Below, in pieces: positions 35,245 to 46,516 of a stretch of 64,000 bases of DNA (positions within the stretch are counted from its first letter, which is position 1; every line of letters begins with the position of its first letter). Under the pieces are notes generated by a model. The model was not told the origin of the DNA. It searched no databases and saw only the letters and a program-made list of their open reading frames with translations. The stretch comes from Lenzites betulinus (lineage: Eukaryota > Basidiomycota > Agaricomycetes > Polyporales > Polyporaceae): contig JABYQU010000014.1 of NCBI GenBank assembly GCA_022264855.1, positions 1 through 64,000 of the forward strand, in the 5' to 3' direction. Both the position numbers and the translations under genes were made by a program.

Positions 35245-36414
35245 TCACCATAAGTGTGAGAGCGCTATTGAAAGCACCGCCATGGGAGCGATGGACTGCG
35301 GTAACCTGGCCCGTAGAATATCCGACGAGCTCGGACTTTGCGAAGGTGCGCTGACACCAGCACCTCCATGTACAACGCCGGGCTGGTAGTCCGAGCTGAC
35401 GTTGGGTGTGATAGCGCCAATATACTGCTGCCCCAGGGTGTTTATCTTTCCGTCGGACGACATTAGAGCGTTTTCCTGTGATATATAAATGATCAGCCTC
35501 GAACACCTCAAAGTGCAGGCATGCTTCCTACCTGGTTGACACCCTGCAAGTATTCCATGGCACCGAACCAGGCGTACCGCTCTATCCACTCGGTTTCTTC
35601 CATGAAGGTCTGCGTGGCGTTCATGAAGTCTATAATGTCCTGCGACGAACACTGCTGGTTCGGCTGATTAAAGTTCTGTCCGAGGTCATGAGCCCGGTTA
35701 GTCCGCATGTCCATTCAGCGATTTCGCACACTGACCTGGCATGCCCATTCAGTGACCCATAACGGCTTCTGGAAGGTGTTGTGATAGTCCTCCAGGTACT
35801 CCATAAACGCCGTCGAGTTTATGTCGTACCAATGCAACGGCATGAAGTCGACTGTGCACCCGCCCTGACAAGCGGTCATCCAATCGACCAGCCACTGCTT
35901 GCCCTCCGGCGCACCACTTGGCGCAGGGGCACCGAGCTTGACGCCGAGCCCCTTCAATGGCTCGATGTGCGCCTTCCACTCCGTCGCGCCGTCGGTGGGA
36001 GAGATATTCGACTGCCCAGCGATTTCGGGCTCATTGAACCCGAGAAGGTGCGTGACTTGGTACTGCTTGATGGTGTTGTTGATATTGTTGTCCCAGTCCG
36101 ACGTCTGCCGCGTACCCCAGAGCATGGGCACGAACTCGATGTTCGCCGAGATTGGGTCTGGGCTCCAGTTGTAGTACCTAACCCGGCACGAGAATGTACC
36201 GTGTAAGCATGTGTAACACGCTGTTGTGTTGGATAGAAATTGCTTACCATTGTACCTTGCCTGTGGTAAGGTACTGATTGATATCGTCGTTGTTGGCGTT
36301 CGGCCAGGCTAGACCAGCCTTGGAGCCATTCGTGGCTGCTTCTATCGCGGCGCCTACAGCGCGGCGTGGAAAGACGGTGAGGAGAATGAATAGTGCAGCG
36401 ATTCGTGAAGGCAT
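35245..36414 (-). CDS. GH128-type beta-1,3-glucanase, secreted and possibly GPI-anchored
   Basis: Secreted glycoside hydrolase of family GH128 (Asl1-like). Start 36414 with signal peptide MPSRIAALFILLTVFPRRAV. After an intron comes VQWYYNWSPDPI. Acid/base Glu is in LLGFNEPEIAGQSNISP and the nucleophile Glu in PLWVTEWACQ. The barrel includes VDFMPLHWYDINSTAFMEYL. Later exons give NQPNQQCSSQDIIDFMNATQ, EWIERYAWFGAMEYLQGVNQ and ALMSSDGKINTLGQQYIGA. The Ser-rich end followed by a hydrophobic tail (SIAPMAVLSIALSHLW) suggests a GPI signal. Probable role is remodelling or degrading fungal cell-wall glucan. Confidence 0.9.
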
Positions 36415-36982
36415 GAGGGTCGTGGCTTAGAAGAACAGAAGTGAGGGGTATAGGTTCAGTTAGAGGCTCTAGGTTGGGGGACAAGTAGCGGCGACTCTTG
36501 TACCTCGGTCATTGTGGAGCGTTCTAGGAACGTGGGCATGGGTCGCGTACAGCACTGGTGGAGCATGTCTACATGATGCTGGGCGTCTCGTCAACCCGGC
36601 ACTGGGCGTACTGGCCAAGTTGTTGTCTTTCATAGCGTGGAACTCTGGGCAGACTTACTCAAATGACCAAACTTGAGGACCAGGCGGGATGGCGCGGCTT
36701 ATGGCCGAAGACTCAGCACTCCTTTCTCGCAGAAGTCACGCAGCGATTAGGATTTGAGTGGATACCAACGCAGTACGCCATTACCTGGGAGTCCGTGGCG
36801 GTCTTAAAATTGGTGCTGGTCTAAACTGAAATACGGAACTCACAGGTGCCATCGGCCCCAAGCCCGTCATTAAGCTTAACTTTGCTTGAATTACAGCCTT
36901 TACGATATCTCCACCACAAAAGGGGGGCTTCAAAACCCCCACAAGCGTACCATATGCGCGTATACACAAAGGGTGTACGCAA
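36415..36982. other. Intergenic, 568 bases
   Basis: I see no gene. A G5/C5 hairpin at 36923-36940 lies just beyond the PET191 stop and could mark its transcript end. Confidence 0.45.
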
Positions 36983-37329
36983 CTACGTCGATGCGGTAGT
37001 AGATGACGGCTGTTCCTGGCTTTTTGGCGGTGGTGGTGGGAGATCGACGTTGTTACCCCGAAAACGTTTCCTCATGTCAAGCTAGTGAAGGTAAAGGTCA
37101 GTCTAACGTCACTGCAAAGTGCGTGTAGACCGCAACGTAAAGCGAAGAGACGCACCATGCCCCGCTTGCACTCGAAGGTCGCCTGCCTGAGTGCCTTACA
37201 CTGCTCTGGGAGCTCGTCGGCGTGCTCCTTTAGACATTCCGAAGGCAGGCGCCCCTGTTTTATTACGCAGTCAGAGTGAAGGAGGCAGTCCTTGAGAGCA
37301 GCAAGGAGGTGGGAGCACGAGGAGGACAT
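36983..37329 (-). CDS. PET191: Pet191/COA5 cytochrome oxidase assembly factor
   Basis: Small twin-Cys protein of the mitochondrial intermembrane space required for complex IV assembly. Exon 1 from 37329 encodes MSSSCSHLLAALKDCLLHSD, CVIKQGRLPSECLKEHADEL and PEQCKALRQATFECKRGM. A 74 base intron joins to LDMRKRFRGNNVDLPPPPPK. The join FECKRGM|LDMRKRFRGN matches the conserved LDCKRGIVDMTKRFTGN pattern. About 90 residues, which is normal. It is divergent from IBA57. Confidence 0.93.
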
Positions 37330-37508
37330 CCCGGCGAGGTGGTCGTGGAGAGCAGAGAAGAGTGTCCACGGTCCGAGGGCGCCGACGCGGCGCGTCCCGT
37401 TCTCCGAGTTCTTCGGCTTTCGCTCACTCACCCACTCCGCCGACACCAAGTTCACATTCCCCTCGCTTTCTCTCACTCTGCGCGTCGTACTTGTCGTACT
37501 GTGTAACG
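37330..37508. promoter_or_regulatory. Shared promoter of PET191 and IBA57
   Basis: Only 179 bases separate two divergent genes for mitochondrial assembly factors, so their control must overlap. No specific site is recognised. Confidence 0.55.
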
Positions 37509-38849
37509 ATGCCAATCCCACCGGCTCTGCGCGCACTCGTCCGGAGCACGCCTATCGTCGCGCCCGTACCACACAGGGCTCTCATCTCAGTCACTGGGTC
37601 CCAGGCTGCAGAGTTCCTGAACGGCTTGACCGCCGCGTCCGTCCCAAGGCATCCGCATAGTCATTTCTACTCTGGGTTCCTACATGCACAGGTACGCTTT
37701 AAGTATACATTCCTTGAACGCGTCTTACAGAAGCCATGGTAATCTAGGGGAGGGTGCTGCATGACATCTTCATCTACGCGCACACAAACCCTGCAGGCCG
37801 CTCGGGATATTTGGTTGAGTACGACGCAAGACCATCTGAGGCGCCGCCGGTACTCCCCACTCTGAAGCGATACGTTCTTCGCTCAAAAGTGAAGCTACGC
37901 GACGTGACCGAGGAGTACGATGTATGGGCCGCTTGGGGTTCGGAGGCTGAGAAGGTCTGGGAAACCGAACGGCGGTGGGACTTCGCGCATAGCGGCGTGA
38001 TCGAGCCTGTATGGGATAAGGATGGGGATTGGCCCTGGGGATCCGCACCTGGCATTCTGCGTGACAGGAGAGCGGTGGGAATGGGCCACAGGTTACTAGT
38101 GCGCAAAGGAGACCGCCGTAAGCAGTGAGTTGCATCCCCCCTTAAACGCTGACTGACTAGACCACAGCACAGGAAGCATCCACACATGACGTCGCCTCTT
38201 CCGAAGACTACCTGGTCCATCGCATATTGCATGGCGTCCCGGAAGGTATAGACGACATACCTCCCATGCAGGCTTTCCCCATGGATTCAAATATGGACAT
38301 AATGGGCGGACGTCCGTACCCTTCGCCTCTTCGAGCCAAGCTGAATACTAATATGACCGTGTAGTCGACTTCCGGAAAGGCTGTTATGTGGGCCAGGAGC
38401 TCACAGTGCGCACATATCATACCGGACAACTCCGCAAACGGATATTGCCTGTCGTGTTACACAAGCCTAACACACCGTACGCTTTACAAAATCACTCCGA
38501 AGAAGGCTATACTAACTCACTTGTTTACAGCATAGCAAGCATGGAGGGGTTACCTGATGGTGCCCCCACTCTTCCCCCTCATCTAGATATCCGGCCTCAG
38601 GCGTTGCAGACTGGTGACGAGAGCGCGCCCCGACCACGACCGCGAGGGACAGGCAAGCTGCTTACCTCGATGCGCGGTGTCGGTCTCGCGCTTCTCCGTC
38701 TTGAGCAAGTGGAGGCCGTCGAGAATGGCCTTGCGAAATTCTCTCTCACTGCTGGTGAAGGTCAAGAGTGGGGTGTTACACCCTACAAACCTGATTGGTG
38801 GCCGCAGCAGCCACCGGAGGCAGAGCCGAGCGAGGATGCAGAGACCTGA
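37509..38849 (+). CDS. IBA57: Iba57-type Fe-S cluster assembly factor
   Basis: Folate-binding-fold protein (GcvT-like/YgfZ) that with Isa1/Isa2 matures mitochondrial 4Fe-4S proteins. Start 37509: MPIPPALRALVRSTPIVAPV, then ALISVTGSQAAEFLNGLTAA. An intron joins HAQ|GRVLHDIFIYAHTN. Later exons give YLVEYDARPSEAPPVLPTLK, EDYLVHRILHGVPEGIDDIP and the family signature KGCYVGQE with LTVRTYHTGQLRKRILPVV. The C-terminal exon gives RGVGLALLRLEQVEAVENG and ends at 38849. The Cys of KGCYVGQE is intact. Confidence 0.93.
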
Positions 38850-38979
38850 AGTGCCCTCTATCTCTGTACTTACTGTACATTCCCACCAGCCCCTGCTTGG
38901 TGCCTAATGACCGCCACACACATAAGTTCCCCCTGTCACAATATAGAGCTGCACGCCATATATCGAAAGCTTGAGAATA

Positions 38980-39505
38980 CTACGGACCTTCCAACAGGAC
39001 TGTAGTAAATACATAATCGCCATCATGGCTCACAGAGGCATGAAAGTTCCACGCCGCAGCCACACGATCACTGAAGTGGTACTCTAGCATAGGCTTCCGG
39101 AGACCATCGGCGGAGAGCGAGTGAAACGTGAAGTCCTTCCACGTCGGCCGCACGAGCGGATATACGGCCTTGTATGCTGCCTCCTTCACGCCCCACCTGA
39201 GAAACAGAATCAGCAAAAAGCATCCTAACATATGGTTTACCTCCTTACCGGACTGCTAGGTATCTGGTCTGCCTCGCTTTGTTCCCGGAGGGGATAGCAT
39301 TCCACGCAAGAAGTTCTTTCTCGCTCAGGATGCGCTGGGCGAGCTTCGTGGGAGTCCTTCGCTCTATGAGCCGGACTATTCGGGGAACGTGAACAATGTC
39401 AACGCCTATCCCAAGTATTCCCATTCGCCGCCTAGGAGCATCCGGAGTTGTACGACAGACGGATGTGGGGGCCGGGAAGGATCGTTTCATGGGCGCCTGC
39501 CTCAT
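38980..39505 (-). CDS. PPT2: AcpS-type phosphopantetheinyl transferase, mitochondrial
   Basis: Transfers phosphopantetheine from CoA to the mitochondrial acyl carrier protein. Two exons. The first (39505 or 39490 start) has an Arg-rich leader (APTSVCRTTPDAPRRR) and MGILGIGVDIVHVPRIVRLI with the Mg-binding Asp in GVDIV. The second starts WGVKEAAYKAV, carrying the KE/KxA motif, and ends in NFHASVSHDGDYVFTTVLLE. The size of about 145-150 residues fits the short AcpS class, not the Sfp class found at 54562-55614. Confidence 0.88.
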
Positions 39506-39675
39506 GTACCAACCTTCTGGCGTCTATCTACCAAAGATCTCGCTTAGATCTCTCTAAGATCGACGTACTCTCATACTTTCTTTCCTGACACCCGCGAGCA
39601 CGTCAATCTACATCCTGCATACGCCGCATCCTACTTGGAAAAATATAGGACGCGTCGCGTTCCGCTCTAGCTACG

Positions 39676-42600
39676 ATGTCTCAAGCCGAACTCGTTTACA
39701 CTGCAGCTTCAACAAATCGCTATGTCCAGGCGGCTAGCGTATCCCCCGATGGAATGGTCGCGTTTGGCTCGGGAAGACTAGTCGCGCTCTGGGATTCAGA
39801 AGTACGTTTGCATGGTACAGATTGCCAGTCAAGGGACGCATACTCAATGGAACAGGACGCCCTCGATCGAGGAGTACACCAGACACTTCCCGGCCATGAA
39901 GGCGCCGTTACCTGCGTTCGGTTCGCAGACGGTAACACTTTCGTGAGCGCGGACGAGAAGGGAGTAGTTAAGTTCTGGAAGAAGGCTGAATCACAGGCAT
40001 GCTTGCTCCATGTACCTAGCCAAGCTACTTTCAATGACATCCACCACCCTCCAGTGGCGAACACTTGTATCGCAACAAGCTCACAAGGGCGGCGTCGCTA
40101 CTTTGGCTCTACACGGACGATATGCAGTAACTGGCGCATCAGATTCTGCGGTCAAAGTATGGCTTGTCCCAGAGAAAGAGTCAGGTGTGTCCTCCCCGCC
40201 GTCCGCTTCATCCTCTATGTGCTAATTTCTGCAACCATGTGCAGACGCGTTTCAAGAGGTACAGACAATAACGCTAAAAAAAGGGTTCCCTATTGCTCTA
40301 GCACTTGCGAGCCTGCCTGGTACAGATTGTAAGGCACGAACCGTCCATCGGTCATCACGCCAACTGAATGCTCTGTGCCAGCACTCCTCCTGGCTATAGG
40401 AAGCACCGATAGGAATATCCACCTTTGGACTGGCTCTGATGGAACGGTAAACGAAACTGCACCACACCGTACCGGACGCTCTGACAACGCGCATTGTGTA
40501 GTTCGTCCAGGCGGCCGTTTTATCCGGTCACGAAGACTGGGTCAAGAGTCTTGCGTTCAACCCCCCACAAAACGATGGGGATCCACTGATTCTGGCGTCG
40601 GGCTCGCAAGATGCGACCGTACGCCTGTGGAACATCGAGCAGTTTAACAAACCAAATTTTGCTCCATCTAATGGTTCTACTAGCGATGTCACCGACGAGC
40701 TGTTGGATGCATTCGAGGCCGCTCTGGTCAATATGGACGACGCCGAGGACGGGGGACGCCAGATCTCCCTCAAGCGCCACATACTGACAGTGAAGTCTTC
40801 CCAAAACAAGCGAGTGTTCTTCTACGCGAGCCCGTGCTACAGCCCTAGAGCTCACACTATCTTAGCTCACAACTCTTCTCTGTGACTTTTGACGCTCTTT
40901 TGATCGGGCACGAAGCGGGAGTCACTTCTCTTTCTTGGCGACCACAGGAGTCGCCGACAAGTCTCCCCACACTGCTGTCGACCTCCACCGACTCTTCGCT
41001 CATCCTCTGGTCGCCCTCAACTGTCCTCACCTCGTCGACAGACGGAACCACGCTATGGATCAACCGACAACGCTTCGGCGACATCGGCGGCCAGCGATTA
41101 GGCGGCTTCGTCGGGGGCCTCTGGGCTCGCGACGGGTCTGATGCTATAGCTTGGGGCTGGAATGGGGGCTGGCGACGTTGGCGCTGCAAGTCGTCTGAGA
41201 ACGACCAAGCGTTAGTGCTAGAAGATTGGTCCGAAATCGGTGCGATCACGGGCCATCGCGCTCCTGTGCGCAGCGTGGCCTGGAGTCCTGGAGGGGAGTA
41301 CTTGATATCCGCTAGGTACTTTTACGTCGTCCTGCCGTGTACAAGAAGGTCGCTAACAGATCTGATACGTTAGCTTGGACCAAACGACACGCATCCACGG
41401 TGCGATACCCATCGAAGGTCCCGACGGCACCTCCGTGTCGGTATGGCACGAGATCGCAAGGCCACAGGTGCACGGCTACGACCTCATCGGCGCAGCCTTC
41501 CTCGACGCGCTCCGCTTTGTCAGCGTCGCAGACGAGAAGGTCGCGCGGGTGTTCGAAGCGCCCCGCGAGTTCGTTGACGTCGTCGGCAACCTGCACATTG
41601 CTAGCCTGGATACGGGCGAGGTGGGCCTCTTGATTTAACCGCTCCGTCGTCGCCTCGAGGCTGGATCTACTGCGAGCAGATGCTGATGCTGATGGCTGTC
41701 CATCCCAACAGGAGAACCGGCCGCGCGCTGCTGCTGTGCCCCCGCTGGGGCTGTCGAACAAGGCGTTGACAGATGGTGCGCTTCTTCGATCGGTGGCAAT
41801 CGAGCGAACACTGAATGTGCGTTCTGTATTGTAGTCAGTGCCGTCGCGGAAGTCAGTGGGGATGCGGACGATTCGCGAACGCGGCGGCGGCCATTCGAAG
41901 GGGAGCTTGCAGCGGCGACGCTCTGGCCCGAGATCGAGAAAGTCTTCGGCCACGGTTACGAGGTGCGTACACGGCCCGTCCTTCTCTCAGAGAATCTTCT
42001 GAAAACATGCGCGAACAGTCCATCGCGCTAGCTGTGTCGAACAACAAAGAGTACATCGCCACCGCCTGCAAATCGACGTCCGCAGACTACGCAGTCGTTC
42101 GCGTGTACGAGACGCAGACCTGGCAGCCCGTCGGACAGCCGCTCGCGGGGCACAACCTCACCGTCACGCAGATCGCCTTCAGCCCCGACGACACGCTCGT
42201 CCTCTCCGTCTCGCGCGACCGCACGTGGCGACTGTTCGAGAAAAGCGACGAAGGTACGTCTGTGTCCGCGTTCGCGCGCGAGATCGTGAAAACGCTTGTC
42301 TGTGATACAGATACTGAGCACCGCGCGCTGGACAGACGGCTACGTACCACTCGCCGCCGACAAGTCGCACGGGCGTATCATCTGGGACTGCGCGTGGGCG
42401 CCCGAGGGCGATGTCTTCGCCACCGCGTCGCGCGACAAGACGGTACGTTTGGCTGTTCGCACGCATGTGTTCCTCGACATTGACATTGACATGGACATCG
42501 GGACAGGTCAAGATCTGGCGGCATCAGGGCGAAAGCAAGACGTGGGCGGCGGTCGCGACGATCCAGCTGAAGGCGGCGGCGACCGCAGTGGCCTTCGCGC

Positions 42601-42992
42601 CTGTGCCATCAGACAGTCGATCGTGAGCACTTGCATCGAACTAAATTTCTTCCTGGCGTGATGCTGAGGGGGTCTTCAGGCGGACGGTCGCGATCGGGCT
42701 CGAGTCGGGGGAAATCCTGCTGTATGCAGCGCCGAGGGACGACCTTGCTCAGTGGACCTGCACGCTGACGATCGACTCGCAGTGAGTGGTTCCTACTATG
42801 ACGCACGGAATGCCTACTCACCCACATCGCAGCACCGCACATGTCGACCACATCCACCGTCTTGCATGGCGTCCACGGAGCGGCGACGATCGGGGCGCGC
42901 ACCAGCTGGCGAGCTGCGGGGAAGATGGTACATTGAAGCTATTGACAGTCCATATCGTAGACCCGGAGCGAGCAGCCGTCTGCGACATGTAG
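39676..42992 (+). CDS. ELP2: Elongator subunit 2
   Basis: Double WD40 propeller subunit of Elongator, which modifies wobble uridines of tRNA. Start 39676 (MSQAELVYTAASTNRYVQAA). Many exons give successive blades: GHEGAVTCVRFADGNTFVSA, AHKGGVATLALHGRYAVTGA, GHEDWVKSLAFNP, ASGSQDATVRLWNIEQ, GHEAGVTSLSWRPQ, GHRAPVRSVAWSPGGEYLIS. The Elp2-specific segment is WHEIARPQVHGYDLIGAAF with SVADEKVARVFEAPREFV. The second propeller includes NLTVTQIAFSPDDTLVLSVS, HGRIIWDCAWAPEGDVFATA, VKIWRHQGES and HIHRLAWRPRSGDD, ending PERAAVCDM at 42992. Length is near the usual 800 residues. Confidence 0.93.
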
Positions 42993-43239
42993 TAGAACTA
43001 CGACGAGTGGGAGAGCTATGCAGTATACAGTAGGGGGGGCGCGCGGGATTAGACCCAAGAGCTGGCTAGTAACGAGACAATCGGGGGATGGATGTAGGAA
43101 GGGTATAACACAGTAGAATGCGGAGTACGTTGGGAGGGTGTGTTAAATAGGTATAGGCAGCATGAAGTGACGGATAGCTTGGGGACCGAGAAAGCAGGCG
43201 TGATAGGGATACACAAACATCGCAGGCGGGGGCGTCAAA

Positions 43240-46200
43240 TCAAACAATATCGCGCAGGCTCATGGGGACTTCGGGCTGGTTTGGGGTTCGCGTGTTAGAA
43301 GTTACTATGTGCTATCGACATCGGGTAACTTACGCATTTAATCCTACGTAGTGCGGTCAGTGTGAGAGAGCAATCAAACGGCACGAAGCTCAAGACGTAC
43401 TTGTAGAAGCATTCTATCGAACGCAGCATCTCAACATCGCCGCCAGTAGCGGTGACGAAGTTGACTACCACGCCAGCACGGGAATAACTGGGAGCAATAG
43501 CGGGGGCCACACTGCGCGAGCCACGTGAGCAAAAATCCCTTCGTAAGCTCAAGAAACCGAAACTTACCGGTGTGCGTATTCCTCAACCGCTTTGGGTAGA
43601 TCTGTCGGCACCGCCATGAGATACCTCATCTGTTTGACCGCAGAGAAAACCACCCACCGTAGTTTATAACCAGAGGCACTTGGGAGACATCTGGCGTCTT
43701 GACCTGGACATCATACACCACCAGCACCTTGGTGGTCACAGGCCGCACAATGCCCGGTCCAGCCCTAAACTTATTCAGCGCAGCCAGCTTAACGCCAGCA
43801 TTCATGTCGCCGTGCTGTGTACATGCCACAATCAGCGACCCCACCCATCAGCACTGACGAACAGAGCTTACCAGAGGCACCGCTTCCAGCCCACGGCTGG
43901 ACAGCCTGTATACCACCGCATCGAGCGCGACCATCCCGCCAACATGGATGATCGCCTGCGGGATCTCGAGGTCCTCAAACAGGTCCGCGAGCGCATCGAG
44001 CTTCCACTCGCGCGCCTGCGCCGTCTCCGCGTTCGACGCGCCGCGCCCCGAGCCGATGATCCCCAGCCCCGCCTGCGGCAGCGGCGCGTCCGAGCGCCCG
44101 CTCGCCGTGAACGCGAGGTACAGGTAGAACTGGCGCAGCCCGCGCGCGCCCTGGCTCGTGTCCGCGTGCGTCACGTTCCCGTCGCGCCGCACGAGCACGC
44201 GCACGGGCTCGCGCAGCTGGATCGCGGACGCGAGGTTCAGCACGTCCTGCGGGACCGTGTTCGAGAACAGCGCGGTCTGCCGCTCGATCGCCTGCGCCTG
44301 CCCGTTGTCCGAGGGCGGCGAGAGCCCGACGCCGGAGAAGCGCCGCGCGAGGCTCTGCGTCGGCGCGAGCAGCGACGAGGAGCTCCCGTTCGCTTCCCAG
44401 TTGGAGAACGGCATCTGGTTCGTCGAGCCTGGGGCGCTCGTCCCGGGCGTGTTCGCGCCCGTGCCCACGGCGCGGGAGCGCGGAGGCGGAAGCAGCCTAA
44501 TGATGCCAAAGACGGACTCGTGCAGGTTCCGGGCGATAAGCTGGTCGACCTCGTCGAGCACCAAGAAGCGGACATCGGCGCCGGACAGGCCTCCGGGCGC
44601 GGTGAACAACGCATGGAGCTTTTGCGGCGTTCCACAGATGATGTGCGGGACGTTCTGCTGCAAGAGGCGCAGCTCTTGGCTGAGGTCGGTGTTGGCCGAC
44701 GTGGAACCGACGCCGAGAGCCGATTTGACCCCAATGGGACCGCCCAAGTCGCGAATCATGCGCTGCGCCTGGGTGGCCTGATCCACGGTCGTCGAGATCA
44801 TGACGACAAGAGGGCCGCGGGGCCCCGGGCGTGTGTTCAGAGAGTTCGTGACCGCGATGTGTATCGCCGGGATGACATATGCCGCGATGCGTTCCTGGGT
44901 CGGAGGCGCCTGTGCAATGATGTCCGCGCCGCGTAAGAGGAACGGGAGGGCACGCTGCTGAATTTTGTTAGGAGGGCCGACGCTAAAGGCCGTTGATCAG
45001 CATGTGGCGCGTTACAGAGTCGCAGAAGGGGCGCACCCGAACGTGCTCAGCGACCGCAACAGCTCTGTCGCGAGGTTCAGCTGCTCCCATTTCGTAATCA
45101 CGGGCCCTCCGTCCCGCGATAGACTGCCGGACAGGCTTTCCCCCTAATTTTTTTTCCTGTCAGCCATTCCGTAACGCGGGCGGTTTAGAGCAGAAGCGAA
45201 CGCACCCCCAGCGAATCGCGACGGAGCAGACCGCTGACAGAGCGGCGCTTGTCCCGGAAGATGGAATCCTGTCGTCCGATGGAACCCGCAGGAGAATCCG
45301 TGTTGCGCATGGGAAGGTCCAACGTCCCGGCAGACCACGTCCGCATAGGCGGATTGGGCATCCGCTGGCTCTGCCTGATGTCCGGACGGCCAGGCAGACC
45401 ATGCCCGAGCCCCGCCGATGAGTTTAGAATGGGCGGAAGCGCAGTTGATAGATCGGTTTGCGGGAGCGCGCCACCGAGCAGCTGGGCGTTCTGCAGGCCA
45501 CCATTGCTCGCTTGGATCTGTTGTGTCTGCAAAGCGAGCAGTTGTCCGACGGAGGAAGTCAGCGTGTTGAGTCGGCTAGAAATCGTGTTGATGTCGTCCC
45601 CGGGTGGGCTCTGGTTAGGCGCAATATTAGCAATAGATCCGCGCGGTCCATTCATGCCAGGATTCCCAAAGCCTTGGTTGGGGTTAGCGGTGGGAGCAAA
45701 AGGGTCCTGGAATTCGATCGGTCCATTCACGTTCGCGTTCGCGTTGATCGCGCGGTCAACAAGAATGTCGACTTTGCGATGCATATCAACAAGGTTGCGG
45801 CGGATCTCCCTGTTGGAAAGTTCCAGACGGGAAAGGCGTTCAAGCACCTCGTTCATCAGCGGAGAAGCTTTGAGCTGTGCTTCGAAGCTTGTGGACGGCG
45901 AGAACTCCAGGCTAGGCGCGAAGTGGCTGCCGGAATCGAGGGAGGAGACAGGGGACGATGAAACGAACTGGGGGTGCATAAAGTTCGATGACCGGACGCT
46001 GTTCGACTCCTGGATGACGGGCGGAGTGTTGATACGCTCCCGGCTGCGGACGGACATTTGGCTGTAGAAGGCGGACGGGGCGGCGAGCTGGCCGTTCATC
46101 GCAATTGGTCCCGAGAGCGGTCCTGGGGTTTCGTCGCCATCCGAGGTTTGCTCAGAATTCTGGAGGGCGTGCAGCTCCCGGGTGGCGTTCTGGAAGGCTG

Positions 46201-46516
46201 CGTAGGCCTTGTCCACCTCGGACTGGCGCAGGGCGGGGGAGTGACGGGACAGGTCGCCCGGAGATGGAATTCGGAGGCCCGAGTCGTTGCTCCTCCGGTC
46301 GCGTTCGTCCTGCGGCGGGCTGGGGGAGGATCTCACGGAACGGTAGTCTGACGGGGAGATGGAGAGCGAGGAGGATGTGCTGTACTGTTGCTCGCGGGAG
46401 AGAGCCTGCCTGTAGGCAAGGCCGGGATTCCCATCCTCGTCGTTGAGCCGGACCGCGCCCGGGAAGAACGGGGTGGAGGCGGGGTTGAGCGCCGGACTCC
46501 GGGAGGGAGGATCCAT
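43240..46516 (-). CDS. Disordered protein fused to a degenerate eIF4A-like DEAD-box domain
   Basis: Exon 1 (46516-45206) encodes 437 residues: Ser/Pro-rich and disordered, with a short coiled coil (NEVLERLSRLELSNREIRRN). A 62 base intron (45205-45144, GTGCGT...TTAG) joins DSLG to GESLSGSLSRDGG in frame, leading into ITKWEQLNLATELLRSLSTF and IQQRALPFLLRGADIIAQ. The eIF4A fold then runs to the end: FLVLDEVDQLIARNL, ALFSNTVPQDVLNLASAIQL, HGDMN, QVPLVINY|DLPKAVEEYAHR, VVVNFVTATGGDVEMLRSIE, MSLRDIV. Catalytic motifs are lost: Walker A is APPTQER, motif Ia lacks PTRE, II is DEVD, III is SNT, V lacks its Arg/Gly and VI is HRVAPAIAPS. An inactive RNA-binding or scaffold role is inferred. Confidence 0.82.

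Noticed and set aside
39676..42992. Doa1/Ufd3-type WD40 protein
   Set aside because: The first blades are generic, but the WHEIARPQVHGYDL segment and the second propeller are specific to Elp2.
43680..44936. 418-residue open frame on the + strand opposite the DEAD-box-like domain
   Set aside because: It is rich in Arg/Pro/Ala with no family features and mirrors a GC-rich coding exon on the other strand. The minus strand has clear homology.
45144..45185. Treating 45185-46516 as a separate gene ending in LLL-stop
   Set aside because: The 3' neighbour has no start codon of its own in frame (MADRKKN is followed by TAG), while a consensus intron joins the two frames in phase 0.
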